A DNA stretch of 52,096 nucleotides from Saccoglossus kowalevskii (taxonomy: Eukaryota > Hemichordata > Enteropneusta > Harrimaniidae): positions 136,456 to 188,551 of the forward strand of contig NW_003113972.1 in assembly GCF_000003605.2 (NCBI RefSeq). The letters run 5' to 3'. The notes under the pieces were generated by a model, which ran no database searches, was not told the origin of the DNA, and saw nothing but the letters and a program-made list of their open reading frames with translations. Positions within the stretch are counted from its first letter, which is position 1; each line of letters begins with the position of its first letter. The position numbers and the translations under genes were made by a program. Positions 1 through 13,699 of the stretch are shown one piece after another.

Positions 1-311
1 GCAATTGCACTTGCGGTTTTTAACAAGAAGTCGAAAATATCACTTTTTACCAAAAATTACAAAAATATTCACCAAAATTAGAGAATTGAAGATATCAACA
101 TGAAATGAACAAACCTAAGAGAGGTCTACCCAAGGTACATATACACCAAGTATCAAAGCATTCAGGCTTGTAGTTTTCAAGAAGAAGTCGAAAAAGTAAA
201 ACATTGACACGGACGACGGACGACGGACGACGACGACGGACGACGACGACGGACGCCGACGGACAATCACTCATATGATAAGCTCCGCTCGACAAAGTCG
301 ACAGCGGAGCT
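1..311 (-). mobile_element. family A tandem-core element, left end, cut by window edge
   Basis: The reverse complement of the left part of the full family A copy at 39384-40428. It has the terminal hairpin AGCTCCGCT...AGCGGAGCT (281-311), the ATCACTCATATGATAAG link, an expanded GGACGAC microsatellite (about 210-264), then the start of the core (GACTTCTTCTTGAAAACTAC, complemented). It continues off the left edge. Confidence 0.75.
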
Positions 312-3300
312 AATAATAAAAAATGTAAAATGAGGAAAAACGACAAATAGGGAATCTTTTGTTTTTCCCGAACTTTACATTTAGTGATAGGTGAAAAGTC
401 CGCAACTCTGGCATAGTATAAGGACACATTCAAATAAAATATGCGGATACGAGAATTTATATTTAATATGGCAACACGACTAATGTCATTACGGCATCAA
501 CTACTAATTCGTATAATAACCATCCAGTAATAAATTAACTAAAAAAAAAACAAATTTCCTGTCTTTTAACTTTTTAACTAACCTGGCCGCAAGACACTTT
601 TAGGGTACATACTCTAGAGTAATCACTCTATAGTACTGGAACTTCATAAGGGTGAAATTATTGCATGTGTCTGTCAAAAAAAAAAAACTATTTATGTACA
701 GTTGTATTTTGACCAATTTTTTCATTCAAAATGATTGCATAGGTACATAGTTTTTTACAAAATTCATCTAAAGTCTAAAAATGTGTTTTTCTCACAATCA
801 CCACTATGATCACAAAAACAAGGTCTTTCCTCTGTTCTTTTTATGATTGTCTTCAGCTTTTAGTCTTTAATCCGATAATACTCATCTTTCTCACTTCAAA
901 TAAGAGCATTGAGACATGTGATTGGATGATGGCCAATTAGTTGTGGGCTTTGTTCATTTACCATTTTAGTCCCATCAGATAATAAAGATAAGAAGAATAT
1001 CCAACAATTCACATATCGCCTCTTAAAGCAGCCCTTGAACTGGGAACATGTATCTACTGTTTTCATGTTTCTGATAATATGTAATTCATAACACAATTAT
1101 CACCATGCATGACTGCCCTTATCTTTTATCCACCTTTGAAACCGCATAGTTTGTCTATCCCACACACTTTTTTTTGGACTTATATTCGTTCTATTAGTAA
1201 CAAATGTACTTCATCAAACACAATTTTGAGATATGGTGAGAACCACTGGTAAATTCACCAAAAATAACTATTTTCACCAATGTTTGACCTGTGTGGGAAA
1301 TAGTTTGGTGGCCATATATTTTTATCTGTGTTTTGTAAACAACAGCATAAAATAAACTCAAATTTTTTGTTTTGTTTTTTTCTTTTATTTATACAACCAT
1401 AAAAACAACTTCTGTAGTATGTTTTTCGTGTTGAATAAAAATTATTATTATTATTATTATTATTATATTGAAAAATTCAAAGAAATCATTTGGTTGAATA
1501 AAAGCAAACTATCTTAAGGATGACTACAGCTACAGTAAATTTAATACTACAAATTTGTGTTGTTTTTATCAAATAAATGATACCCATACTTGTTTCCATG
1601 GAAACACTGACTTTGTAATTACCCTATAGCAAGTAAGCCCCACCATGGCAATCATATGTTCTATAGCAGATGCACTTCTAGTATCAGTCTTCCGATAACA
1701 AATATACAAAAACACAGAATAAACTACAATAACAAACAGCCTCAACAATGGTTTCCATGGTAAAATCCCCAGGATTGACAGCTCCATATCATGCATTACA
1801 ACGAGGTGATCAATGATATTCCCAATAAATTAACTCTCTAAATAGTTCTACATACGCATGCACTGAAAGCAAATAGCACACTCGTAAGTTTGCTGAACAT
1901 TTAAATAAATCAATCAACTTTCTGTCCACATGTTCATTCATTAAATATAATCTGCATATCATTTACATATATTATCATTAAATTTACATAAGCACAGAAA
2001 TAACTGGATTTCCCACTAGTGATAAAGGTTATACTTCAGGGGGATGTTGTCCTATTAATGTATTAATACATACAGCAATAAGTGTTGACATTTTAGATTT
2101 TGATTGGTTTGGTGAAAGTAATGCCAACAAGAGGAATTTATTTCATGGAAGGTTAAAGATATATGATCCAATCTGCATAAATGCAACAATAAATTAACTG
2201 CAAAATAAATAAATACAGGTCTTTATTAACAATAACACTATATAGTGATACAGTGTTAGCAAATATTGTACTTGCAGTGGCTACAGCCAGAGGCTACAAT
2301 GAACTGTGTGGCAAATGTGGAAATATTTATTCCATTCTGTGCTTTGTACATGCCTGGAGGCTGGGAATTTCACTCTTGACGATGTTGGTTGCTATGAATA
2401 CCACAGTATACAATTGCAAGCACATTGCAGGAGTGCTCAACAGTACGTGTTCCATCTTTAAATACTCAACTTTTGAAAAGTAAGGGAGCTAACAAAATAT
2501 TTTTTTGTAAACGGGAAAAAATAACACAAAATGATGATACACAACTAATCATAGACTAGGGCAAACAGCACATTAATAGAGTAAAAAAAAAAACAAGGCA
2601 AAAAAAAAAAAAAAAAAAATTGTAAGAATCACAGACTGAAAAATTGCAAACCTCCATCAAAGTGATACCAACTCTTATTTTAGACTTTCTGTAAAGAGGC
2701 AAATACCATAGTGAGAAAGTCATTGATGCCACTAAGTAAGTGAAGCGAAAACTTCTGTCTGAAGTTAGAGCTTGAAGGGAAAGAGTGATAAGCCAACAAT
2801 TGACACCAGTCTAGATTTCGACATTGTGACTTTCAGAGATTCTACATGTGTGGTATACATGGTTGACATAGTTGTATCTTTTGCAATCCATAATTACCTA
2901 GCCCTAGCTGACCCAGAATGTTCAATACTCCAATGCCCAATTCTACTACCATCTTGATTACAACAGTTTCATCAACAAGTTCTCCAAACGGTTCTTTTTC
3001 CAGATGTGTGGCAGGGTATACAGTTGCAGCAATTGTAAACTTTTATTCATAGCATATTATGGGATACTGAACAGACCCCAGTCAACTCTACTCAATTTTA
3101 TTTTTTTTAATTTTTTTTATTTATTTTTAGCAATTCTCTTTAGAATACAGAAATAGCATTATTTATTGCACAGTTATAAATAGTGTTATGTTAGGGGTAG
3201 TCCATCAGAAACTTAGAGGAGGAAAAATATATCGGGGTGTCAATGTCGCCCCCCCCCCCCAGAGGTTATAATGTTCCATCCCTTATTTACCAACTTAAAC

Positions 3301-6300
3301 AAAGCAAACCCTTGGAAACTTTCATCTGCTCGGCACATCTGGCAATGTGCGTACAAGCACTACTTAAGAGTCAGCGATTCATTTTACAAAACATTGTAAT
3401 GCTCAACTATTTCAAATAACCGTCTTGAAATCAAACAGAAAAGAAGGAAGAGAGGGAGGGAGAAAAACACCTTCTACACCCCCCTTTTGTTGGCCTCTTT
3501 TTTTTTCTCCTCCCTGAAACCTTAAACATGCTTTATTATTTGTCTAGACAGAGGTGAGGACAGAAACACCCCTGCTGTGGATGTCAACTTGCCTGCCCTC
3601 TGTCATACAAATACTGTGCCAAGTCAAATTCTATTAGTGTGGTTATTGAGCTGAATTACCGTATCTGTCAAACCGTACTTGTCCAAAGATGGATTTTTGA
3701 TCGTACTACGATGGCCTATGACTCTACTAATTGTTCTTTCCAGGCAAAGTAATTCAAACTTGAAAAGGCTGGCAGGAAATGCCGTATTAGCTTCAATAGC
3801 CTCAATCCAATTCACACATACAAAAAAAGTAAATAAAATAAACTAACTCATTAATTTGATTTGGCACACATGAAACTACAGTAAAAATACTTTTTATTTT
3901 CTGGAAGTCGGGAAAGCGCTGATATGCCAAAGGCTTGGTTTCTCACCACTCGAGTGAAGAAGCTTGACATCAGAATACTCTGGTTTGCTACCAATGCTAG
4001 GAAGAAACAATACGTGCCCTAGTTTTTCAACAACACATGTATACTAAATTTACTGTCGGAGCATGGGTGCTGAGCAAATAGAGAATGCTAACACTCAGCA
4101 AGCAGCCAGAGCAAAAGATATATGTGACTGGTTTGCCATCATTGTATACAAAACACCAGGTCTCACCAGAAATTCCACTGTTTATTTATGACTTTGTGTG
4201 AAGTAAGCGTGGCTTATAATATCCGGTGTCCCATTTCCACACTTTTTTTCTATGACCCCCACACTGGGTTAAATATTCTGTTATCCTGGTCAAGCCCATC
4301 ACTACTCGCATGATAATGTTTTTTTTAAAAAAAACTTTCAGACTTATAGCAAGAGTGGTCCAACACCAGAAACATTAAATCACAAGTTCATGTATTGTTT
4401 TCCCTTCAACCTAAGTGACCCCAAGACTCCACGGCTGCACGGCTGCACTGCGTTTTTTTGTCACTCTCTGTGTTAAGTGTCGGGACTCCACTGTGACTTC
4501 ACCCAACTTTGGCCACATTATGGTGTCCCTGTCTGTGTTAAGTGTTTCTCAATTGTACAAATCTAACACCATGGTGTCTACCAACATTTAATAGCCTTTT
4601 ATATTTCCTAAGAAGTGATCTAATAGGATGGAGTAAATGGCGCCGCATCCACAGACAAAAAAAATAATTTTCAAAGCTAACAATGGTAGACAACCAATTT
4701 CTAGTCATCTTTCAGTGCCGACATCATCTGACCATGAAAAGCAATCAGCGTGCGAGTCCTTGCGGTGGTGACTGCAGTTCCTACAAAAAGTTCATTCACA
4801 GAGTGATGTACAGGGGTTTTGGGACTTGAAGTAATACACTTTCACTAATTTATCTTCAATTTTATTGTTAGTCACTCATAAGGTTTTTTTCTACCTTATC
4901 ATATATCCTTCATTTCATTAAAACGACATTATGTTAAACGCTGATGATAAGTTACCTCCTTAGGACACACAATGTATACGTACATGTTAAAATAAAATAT
5001 CAAACACATACAAACATTCTTGGAATAACCACAAACTAGAAAAATTGGGGGTAGTGGGGGTAGAATCTGACCAATCAAAAACACAGTGCGAGTTAGCATT
5101 GAAACTCAGCAACCAATCAGTCGATTTGATTTCAGAGTCACATAAAGGTCATTTGGCCAATCAAAGCAACGTAGACAGATGTTACACTGATTGTTCAGTT
5201 GGTCCCAGAGTTCTCAACACAGCAGTTAAAACTGACCATAAAGGCGACGTCTGGAGGGAAATCATGTAATGAACAAAAAACTAAAAACTGGTGTCTACGC
5301 CAGTGTAATGAAATTTAATGAGGGGATGAAACTGTCCATCCCTGGAAGTCACCCCTACCAATGATTGATATAATCAGCCAGTTAAATACTTTCCATCTAT
5401 GCAGGCAACATGTTTTTATGATTACAATTTTACAACTTTCTTAGAGTTCTTTTTTTTCATGGCGGTAATGAAAGTCGGTGCGCAATGTAGGTTTATCACA
5501 GTCCTGGCAGAATTCGCCATACAACTATAAATAAGAGGTATCTGAAGCACAATAGAAGATAAATCACCGGTGTAATAATGAGGGAAGGGAAAAAGGTGAG
5601 ACAGAATCACTGAATAATCTACGCTTGCACCCACTTTTTTTTCTTTTCGCATAGTAACGCTTATTTCTGTCACTGATCCAATCATCACTAGCAACAAGTA
5701 CACTACAAATCTGTTGTACATTTTCTTGGAGGAGACGAAAATGACCTCCGACTTCAAACATCAATTCACCGATGTCTAGCAGCCAGGATTTCTTGAAGTG
5801 TGTACCCAAACTCTTGTTTCAATATGTTCACTTTTTGAGACAATATTTACATAGACCGATATCGATCTTGTCGATTGAAAATTCTACATAAAAAAAAAAA
5901 GGTGACCCGTTTCTGAGCTACTGCATGACCTGCAATTTGTTAATAGGCAATGATGAATAGGTTGGGTAAGTAAATTAAATACTGTGACCAGAATTACATG
6001 AAATTGGTGCTTCAGGGGAAAATAGCATTTTACATTTTGACTAACACCATCCTACACTGTAGGTAATAGTTGAAAACTGTTCTGCTGTAAACACTTTCTC
6101 AAACAATTCTATTTACCTACATGTAAATATAAAGATTGTAACTTGATTTTAAAGTTTTGTAATTAAAGTCAACAAATTTTTTATACAAATTATATTCAAC
6201 ATTAAAAATTGGAAAATGCAAAGGGAAGAGAAAATGTTCAAACATAGTCATCACTAAGAGTAAATCAGAAATCAGTAAAGCACCAAAAATAAAAACAGTA

Positions 6301-7694
6301 TGGCACAGAAACACTTGAACAAATCAATGGGAGAAAACTAATAACCTCCTCTTTGACCCAGAAAAAAAACTGTACCAGTGAACATTTTGTTTTCTATTAC
6401 TCCAATTCAGACTGTCAGGTGCTAAACGTGACAGAGAGAATTATAGGAACAACTGCCAGGCCAACAAGAGTATTAGTACTATTTAATGAGCAGTTCTTAA
6501 AAATCTAACACCAGCATGACAGGGAATTGTGAGGCCCCAACAGGGTTATCAGGGTTATCGCCAAACTTTTCACATCTGTCAATTCATTATGCATGAATTC
6601 CCTGCCTTCCCTGCAAGTATTCTCTTGAAAAGCCAGATTTCATTTTTTGACCCCCTGACTGAAGTTACATGTTTTTTGTGAGCTAAATCCAACCTGTCTC
6701 CAACATCTGTATCTACTGTTTAAACAGTTATTTAGCTTTCCATAATTCTATTCAGGGGCTGAGGATTTCATTTAGATGAGAATGCAGATAATCTAAAAGT
6801 ACTGTAATAATGTTTCCCTCCAAAATTTTGCATAGTCATATGTAATTTTCCAATATTTTCAAAAATGTTTGGGCACAAATTTGAATAAAGTAATGTAGCT
6901 TTTTTGCGAAAGATTAGAAATGTTGATTTTAGCACTCAAAAGTTGAAAATTCATGAACTTTTAGTAGAAGTGAACATTTCTGTCATAGCAACGTCCTTAA
7001 GCACTTTGAACGCCATACATTAAGGAGAAACATTTTGCATATTTCTTTGTTTTTGTTTTATTTCCAATTGCTTTGTTAATTTTGAACCAAAAAAACTGAT
7101 CAGATACAGCGATTGATAGAAATTTTTTCGAAAAAATATGGAAACAATTTTGCAGGTTGATATTGAAAAACAAAAGCGAACTTTGGCGATCAAAAGAGTT
7201 AAAGGTCAAAAGGTCAAATCATCAAACAATGACACATTCTCGTTGCGTAAATTTATATTAGACGAAGTCTGTGAGCGCTGAACACAAAATGGGATCCTTG
7301 TCTCAAAATGGGGTTGCTCGATATTCTGGGGAGGGGGTATCTGGGAAGCTGAATTTGCAGTAACAATAACTTTCTCAATAAATTTTACGTAAAACTCAAC
7401 CAACAACAAAAACTGGAAATATTGAAAATAATGCATAAATCACCTGTCAGGTACAAACAAGGTAGCAAGAACATTTCTAGAAAAGGATGTTTTGCTGACA
7501 TTTAACCTAATCAGTAGCAGCACAAAAATTATCACATTTAATTTTTTCAAAAGGGATACATAATATAGATTCAAGTCACCAATTTTTTTCTTTTTTTTAA
7601 CCAGATCCAAAATATTGTATTGAAGAAAAACAGTCTGACAAAAAGAAAACATAAGCTAAGCATTCACGACAACCATAAACATCCATTCTATAAG
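312..7694. other. no gene supported; AT-rich unique sequence
   Basis: Only short random-looking frames, homopolymers and simple repeats were seen. A TTGAATAAAAATT(ATT)n run at about 1431-1467 resembles the 3' tail of a non-LTR retrotransposon on the plus strand. A minus-strand frame at 5422-5718 starts MYNRFVVYLLLVMIGSVTEI, which looks like a signal peptide, but it has no other support. Confidence 0.5.
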
Positions 7695-7876
7695 TACACT
7701 GTAGCCTCGCTATAACGAACTCTTTGGGGGACATACAATTAGTTTGTTATAGTGAAATGTTCATTATAATGAAGTACATAATACATTGGGTTTGTTGTGA
7801 GCGGGAGACACGCTATGTGTTCATTATATCAGGAAGTTCATTATAACGGTGTTCATTATACTGAGGTTACAGTGTA
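7695..7876. mobile_element. Tc1/mariner (pogo-like) MITE, 182 bp with TA flanks
   Basis: Inverted ends TACACTGTAGCCTCGCT and the complement of ACTGAGGTTACAGTGTA pair over about 17 bp with two mismatches. TA lies at both borders as a target duplication. The terminal motif CAGTG..ACCTCG.TATAACGAA is typical of pogo/Tigger-type MITEs in animals. The interior is built of GTTCATTATA.TGA variants. It is non-autonomous, with no transposase frame. Confidence 0.75.
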
Positions 7877-10296
7877 TGTACAATTTTGTCACCACATGCA
7901 ATTGATATGTCAAGATCTTTTTAACATACATGTAAAAGCCAGCAATAAACAACTCAAAATTTACAATTTTAAAGTATGTTAAGAAAGTTTGGAAATCATA
8001 ATTGAATCTGTGTTTCGTGAACTATAGCATAAAATAAAAGTAAATTGTAGAAATCAAGGAAATCTGATCATTAGTGTTAATTAATTAATGCTAGCTACCC
8101 ACCTTAACTGAGAAAACTTTTTTTTAGCAAACAACAAGAAAGTTTTGTGACTGGCACCATGCATATACAAGTGGTTCAGAAAAGAATTGCTATTCACATT
8201 TTCAAATTAGCCACCCTATCAGCACTTGAGGGGATCACCGTGGTTACATCAGATACCCATCCATCACATAGACATCAGTGCCTTTATTGACTTTTTATTT
8301 GATGGCTTTTCTACTGTTTTTAATTCAATGAAAACACAGCAAGAGACCGAATTGATTTCCCATTGCTTGGTGTTTATTAGCTATTTACATTAAGCCTAGC
8401 TGGGCTAATTTCCCGCAAGGTTAACACTTAACACATTTATCTGACATTTTTTGACTGACTCTTTTTTTCCAAAAAAAATACTTTTTATATACTTTCCAGA
8501 TTTGATAACTTTATAAACATATTGAGGGAAAGTTTATACAATCAAAATATAATTAGTTTCTAAGAAAATTGATAAAATATACAAGTGCTGTTCTATCAGA
8601 TGAACAACATTTTAGGGCTGCAAGAAAACTTGAGTTTATGTGATATTTAGAAACCAAGCAAAGACAGTTGAAGTATATAGCCAAGACACAAAAAGGACAT
8701 GTTCTCCAAGCTGTCCTTATTTAACATCCTGCTGTCATGAAATAAATTAAACTCTAAATGAGTTTCACCTTGGGTGGGAATGCAATCAGTGTTATTGACC
8801 TTAAATTCACTGTGGTCACCATTGGTTACCAAGTGTACAGTTCAAGGAATACGGTGGTCAAGTTTGCATTCACAAAGTTTGTGAAGGCGGGCGGGAATGG
8901 AGGGTGACAAAAGATCCAAGCCAACAAGAAGGCCTGCCTCTTGAAATTTCAAACTTCAACACCCCTGGTAATTTGGTAATCTCCACAAATTACTGTAAAA
9001 GAAACATGGTTGTTTAGTGCCCCTACCTGACCCCCAACCCCCACCCCAAAATAAAAACCTGAATTGCTATAATAAACACTTTGAACATCTGAGTAAACTT
9101 TTACAGAATAAAATTGAATCATTTTTTCATATTATTTTAAGAATTGGACAATGGTGCCAATTTGGTAAAAAAATAAAGAAAATCTAACCCAATTTTGGTG
9201 GGAAAAACGATGGCATTAAAAGGAAAGGAAAATCTCCATTAAAAAGCATTATTGTGTACATCTGTCTATTGTAATTTCAAAACTCTATGCTCAGGGGAAA
9301 CCAAACATTAAGTCTGCAAGTCGGGTTCATTAGCTTCAACTAAATTCAGATTGACAGTGAATCATTTCAAATTTCAAGACGGTGACTCAAACAGAATTCA
9401 ATCCTATCAACTGAGACAGGTAGATAAGAAGTATACGTTTACTACACATCCCTATGCATTTCCTAAACCCTATTTTTACCCGAGATACAAGATGCTGTAG
9501 AGCAATAATATGAAATAAGTTTGAGAAAAAGAAAATATCTGATTCAATTGTCGATACACTCGTTTATTTTTACTTTAAAATGATTATTAAATATGCGTAA
9601 AAAAAGATAACCAGAAATATATACACAAGACCAAACAAATTTATTTCTAGTCAGTGTGTACATCTGTTCGAAAGATGACACTCACAACTTTTCTTTTTTT
9701 GGTTTCTGCACAAAAAAAAAAAAAAAAAAAAACATCTCTGGAACAGAGACAGATCTTTTGTAGCCTTATAAATTCACATTAGGTGATTTTGTGAAATGAT
9801 ATTTGTCAAACTTTGCAGTATTTAGTTTTAACAATTTAGAGAAACTATCGAAGTGGACATTCTGGAAATAGACATACAATTTCTGATGTACATGTAACGG
9901 TGAGTTACTGGTGGTTACATAACAACACAGATTATAAAACTCATTTTGTATTTGCCAAATTTCTGATTCTTACCATGCATACGTTTTCAATTTGAATTTG
10001 AGTATGTGGAGATTTAGATATTGTAAAACAAAGTTACAAGCGCATCATTTTGTTAAGAAAAGGATATTCAAGACTGCAGATTAAAAATAAAATTCAATCG
10101 GATCAATGCATGCATATCTCAAAGATACAAGTTAAGATTTTGTCAAATCAAACAAATTGTTTAATTTATTATAAACTTTACACAATTTTAAAGAAATTTT
10201 CCCTAAAATTAGTGACATGAACAGATTTATATTTACACTAGTTTTTATGCATAGTGGAGTTATCAATATTAATTAAATTATGCAACCATTGGCTTA
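7877..10296. other. no gene supported; AT-rich unique sequence
   Basis: No exon-like frame with splice sites and no repeat structure beyond homopolymers was found. Confidence 0.5.
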
Positions 10297-10312
10297 ATGG
10301 TTTCCCAATGGA

Positions 10313-10440
10313 TTTGGGATCCCCCTTGGAATGGGATCCTCTCTTGGGTTTGGGATCCTCTCTTGGGTTTGGGATCCTCTTTTGGGTTTGGGATCCTCTT
10401 TTGGGTTTGGGATCCTCTTTTGGGTTTGGAATCTTTTGGC
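10313..10440. repeat. 19-bp minisatellite, about 7 copies
   Basis: The unit GGGATCCTCTTTTGGGTTT repeats tandemly with few changes and grades into degenerate copies up to about 10575. Open frames across it are repeat artefacts. Confidence 0.9.
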
Positions 10441-10575
10441 TTTGTTACCTCAATTGGATTTGAGATTCTTCCTAGACCTTGGGGTTTCCCTTGGCTTTGG
10501 GATTCTATAAAGCTACTACCCTGTTTAGTATCTCCCTTGGCTTTGGGATCTTCCCTTGAGTTCAGAATCCTATAA

Positions 10576-12300
10576 AGTTTTGAAAGCAATGAATATTTTG
10601 TGCATCTGTTGCGGTAGGTTGGTCACAGGTAAAAAGTCATTAAAACACCACACTACACCACGGTCCTTTCACACGAATGGCTCCCCTTTCACATAATTAA
10701 CGCACCAATCGGCAATATTATCGCTTTATTTTTGAATAAATACACTGAGTCAACATTCGGTGGCCAGCGAAATGAAAACCAATCCCTTAGCAGTAGAGTT
10801 AAACTTATAAAGAAAACTACTGAACCCTTACTGTCGCCCACTAGGGGTCAACAGAGAACAAATAACATAGTAATTTTTTTTATGTTATTTTTTTCCCTTT
10901 CTATGCACAAAATTATGCGAAAAGTTTGAATATGTTCAGCTATTTCAAAACTGACATAAATCTATCCCTCCCTTTTCCCCTATGATGAAATGGAATGGCC
11001 TTGCTTGAAAACGTACTCCTCTGTCAATCAAATTTACTCCAGAGCTCGGACTGCATAAACAACGCGAAGGAGAACAAAAATAGCAGATGAAATGAACCAA
11101 TTTAAACCAGGTCGTTAAGTGCCTATTAACTATAACAAACTATTTTCTGATTGGCTAGTGTTTAGGTATCGTCAGTTGCGGAAGCAAATGAGAGGGGGTT
11201 CGTTACAGCTATCTGGACTTGAGAAAAATCTTGATTCAAAATGCTGTGATGATCTCCATAAAAAAAAAAAAAAGATGGAATTACTGCCTGGGATATTTAA
11301 GTAGGTCGTACTACATTGTTCCTCTGCAGAGGCTGGTACAAGGGGTGGAGAATTTACATGGCTTGACACGGCTAATTGGCAGCCAAAAGACTGTACAAAT
11401 CCATCCAGAAACTTGCAACACCTAAGTCAACACGTAACCGACCTGGTATACAATAAGACAACTATGCCTATTGGGCGATTACTTCAAGCACAGATACTTA
11501 TCAACCAATCAAAAAGTGGCTTCAAAGCCCACTCAATTATTTCTAGTTCTTGATAGCCATACTTGTATTTCTTGATATTTATACTGACAAGGTAAAGTAC
11601 CCCTAGCTAGGGGGGGGGGTTGTTTTATTGACATTTTTCATACTTGCCTATTTATGAGTTTCAACCTTGTCCCTCGAAGGAATGCAAGCATTATGTGGTC
11701 AACAATGTCAACAATCTGTGAAACAGATGCTTCCCAACAAATAATAACAATATAACGATTACCAAAATATGATTGGTATCCTATAATTAGGCTAGTAGCA
11801 GGCAGACTCATAAACAAAAATAAAATACACTAGCTGGTGATGTCTATTAAATAAACATTTAGTTCTTGCCAGAGTTTTTATTCTCCATGGCAGATTATTA
11901 CTATCTAGACCGTACTATACAAATATCTTTTACTTCATTCACTCTGGGTGTGAAATAGATGCTTTCTGAATGAATGAACAGCTATCAAATTTAGATAAAC
12001 CAGACTAGTTTTGATAAGCAAGTTTCTCATATCAAGTGCCCTATGACCAGTTACCAAGTAACTTTATCTCTCCTCCACATACGGTTGGACTCAGCGGAAT
12101 GTAATCAGCTTTTAATAACCCAATTCTCGCTGCCAAAGAAAATCCCAGCTCCCCAGACTTGTCAGCATGGTTGGGAAAAAACATCACAAGGAAAAATGAA
12201 ATTGTGAATCTGATCAGGTATCAATTTAAGCGAGAAATATGTCATTCAATTATTTGAAAATAACATGAAGTGCTTCGAAATTTTACTTTAAGAAACATGT
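10576..12300. other. no gene supported
   Basis: AT-rich sequence with short random-looking frames only. Confidence 0.5.
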
Positions 12301-12547
12301 TATAATGTTACAATGAAAGAAACTTATGAGCATCACCAGAATTCCCTAGGGTCACATGTACATCCTGGTATTTTGAGGTTAGACGTCATATGTACTGGTA
12401 CTTCAATGACTAATGTCACCGTAAATATTTTTGATGACATATTTAAAGTATTATCATGGATTACCATGATGAGTGACCTCAGTAGAGATCACACTGTCTG
12501 GCACTGTGGTGCTAAAGGCCATACATACTGCCACTTCAATGACAGAA

Positions 12548-12796
12548 GATCACATATTCTGGTACTTTGATGGTGAAGGTCACACATCCTGGCACTTTGA
12601 TGGTGAAGGTCACACATCCTGGCACTTTGATGGTGAAGGTCACACATCCTGGCACTTTGATGGTGAAGGTCACACATCCTGGCACTTTGATGCTAACAGT
12701 TACACATCCTGGCACTTTGATGCTAAAGGTCACACATCCCGGCACTTTGGTGCTAAAGGTCACACATCCTGGCACTTTGGTGCTAAAGATAATTTT
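12548..12796. repeat. 30-bp minisatellite containing AAGGTCA
   Basis: About eight copies of a 30-bp unit, TGGTGAAGGTCACACATCCT then GGCACTTTGA, with the later copies reading GCTAAAGGTCACA. Diverged copies start near 12300. The length is a multiple of three, so all six frames stay open, giving false ORFs. A single dispersed unit (TAAAGGTCACACATCCTGGC) lies at about 30064-30083. Confidence 0.92.
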
Positions 12797-12808
12797 TGTG
12801 GCATATTA

Positions 12809-13522
12809 GTTGCGTTCACACACAGCTCCTTAGCATAGGCTAAGAGGTCAAATTGTTTAGCCTGTGCTAAGCAAACGTGCGTGAACGCTTAGTACGGGCT
12901 AAGGAATGCTAAGTACGGGTTAAATCTGATCCGAAATTAAGACGTGGTCTAGACCTTTAGCACGGGCTAGCGAAGTGTGCGCAAATGCTTAGCCCAGGGC
13001 TAAGCCCCCTCTGCAGCGACTTTTGGGTGTGAACATTATGCACGTGATCAAATATATTCAACTTTCTCATTCCCAAAATGGCAACCGAGCTCAGTGTACA
13101 CGCTTCCACACTGATTGGGTCGCTGTAGTAGAGCGTACAGCAGCTCCAATCGTAGACAAAATAAATTTGGTTCGCTGTCTACGACATGCATTAATAAAAC
13201 TCTGTATTCTGTTACGCCGTTGTATACTGTTTCTGTGCATCCAAATAAGTTGGGACAGTCTTCTCCCGCGTTCCTGTGCACGTCGCTTCAAAATTAGAAC
13301 GAAACATGTCAGCAGCAGAAATAGAACCTCGCGCGTGTCATCCATTTTTCGTTCATAAATAGCGGCTTGCCAAAGGTCACCAACTGATGGTGCCCCTTAG
13401 CCCGTGCTAACGACTGGCCCTCCCTGTGCGTGGAAGCAATTGGATCTAGCCGAAATGCAAATATGCTAGAAGCCTAAATCTGCTTAAATCTAAGCCCGTA
13501 CTTCGTGTAACGTGAACACAAC
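12809..13522. mobile_element. DNA-transposon-like element with inverted ends, about 714 bp
   Basis: Left end GTTGCGTTCACACAC and right end complement GTTGTGTTCACGTTACAC are inverted copies. Several TTAGC...GGCTAA palindromic motifs lie just inside both ends. It interrupts a diverged minisatellite: the flanks CATATT and TAGAGAAATATCAT together resemble the array's own leader near 12435-12460, and GATGAGTGACCT recurs on both sides (12470 and 13550). The interior is GC-richer and holds a basic frame on the minus strand (13091-13345). Superfamily not assigned. Confidence 0.6.
13091..13345 (-). pseudogene. possible transposon-encoded frame, 84 aa, very basic
   Basis: On the minus strand MDDTREVLFLLLTCFVLILK then RRAQERGRRLSQLIWMHRNS and IQRRNRIQSFINACRRQR..., rich in Arg, inside the 12.8-13.5 kb element. 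It could be the remains of a transposon DNA-binding protein. No catalytic motif is visible, and the plus strand is also open here (111 codons), so it may be a chance product of the GC content. Confidence 0.25.
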
Positions 13523-13699
13523 TATTTAGAGAAATATCATAAATAACCAGGATGAGTGACCTTAGCGGGGTCATAGTATATAGTTCTTAAATACAGTCAA
13601 CATGTTTTCTGAGGCAATTAATCTGGTGACTTATGAAGAGATTGAGATATGACCTCAAGGTCATAGTAGCTGATATCTACTCCAACATACATGTAAAGT

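Noticed and set aside
5422-5809. Overlapping minus-strand frames, one starting MYNRFVVYLLLVMIGSVTEI like a signal peptide
   Set aside because: No recognisable mature domain, no splice or promoter support, and a second frame is open over the same bases.
12300-12796. CRISPR-like direct repeats
   Set aside because: Units are contiguous with no unique spacers; this is a eukaryotic minisatellite. The same holds for the other arrays.
12473-12838. 121-codon frame with repeated HTSWHFDGEG
   Set aside because: A product of the 30-bp minisatellite, open in frames on both strands; no start, splice or domain evidence.
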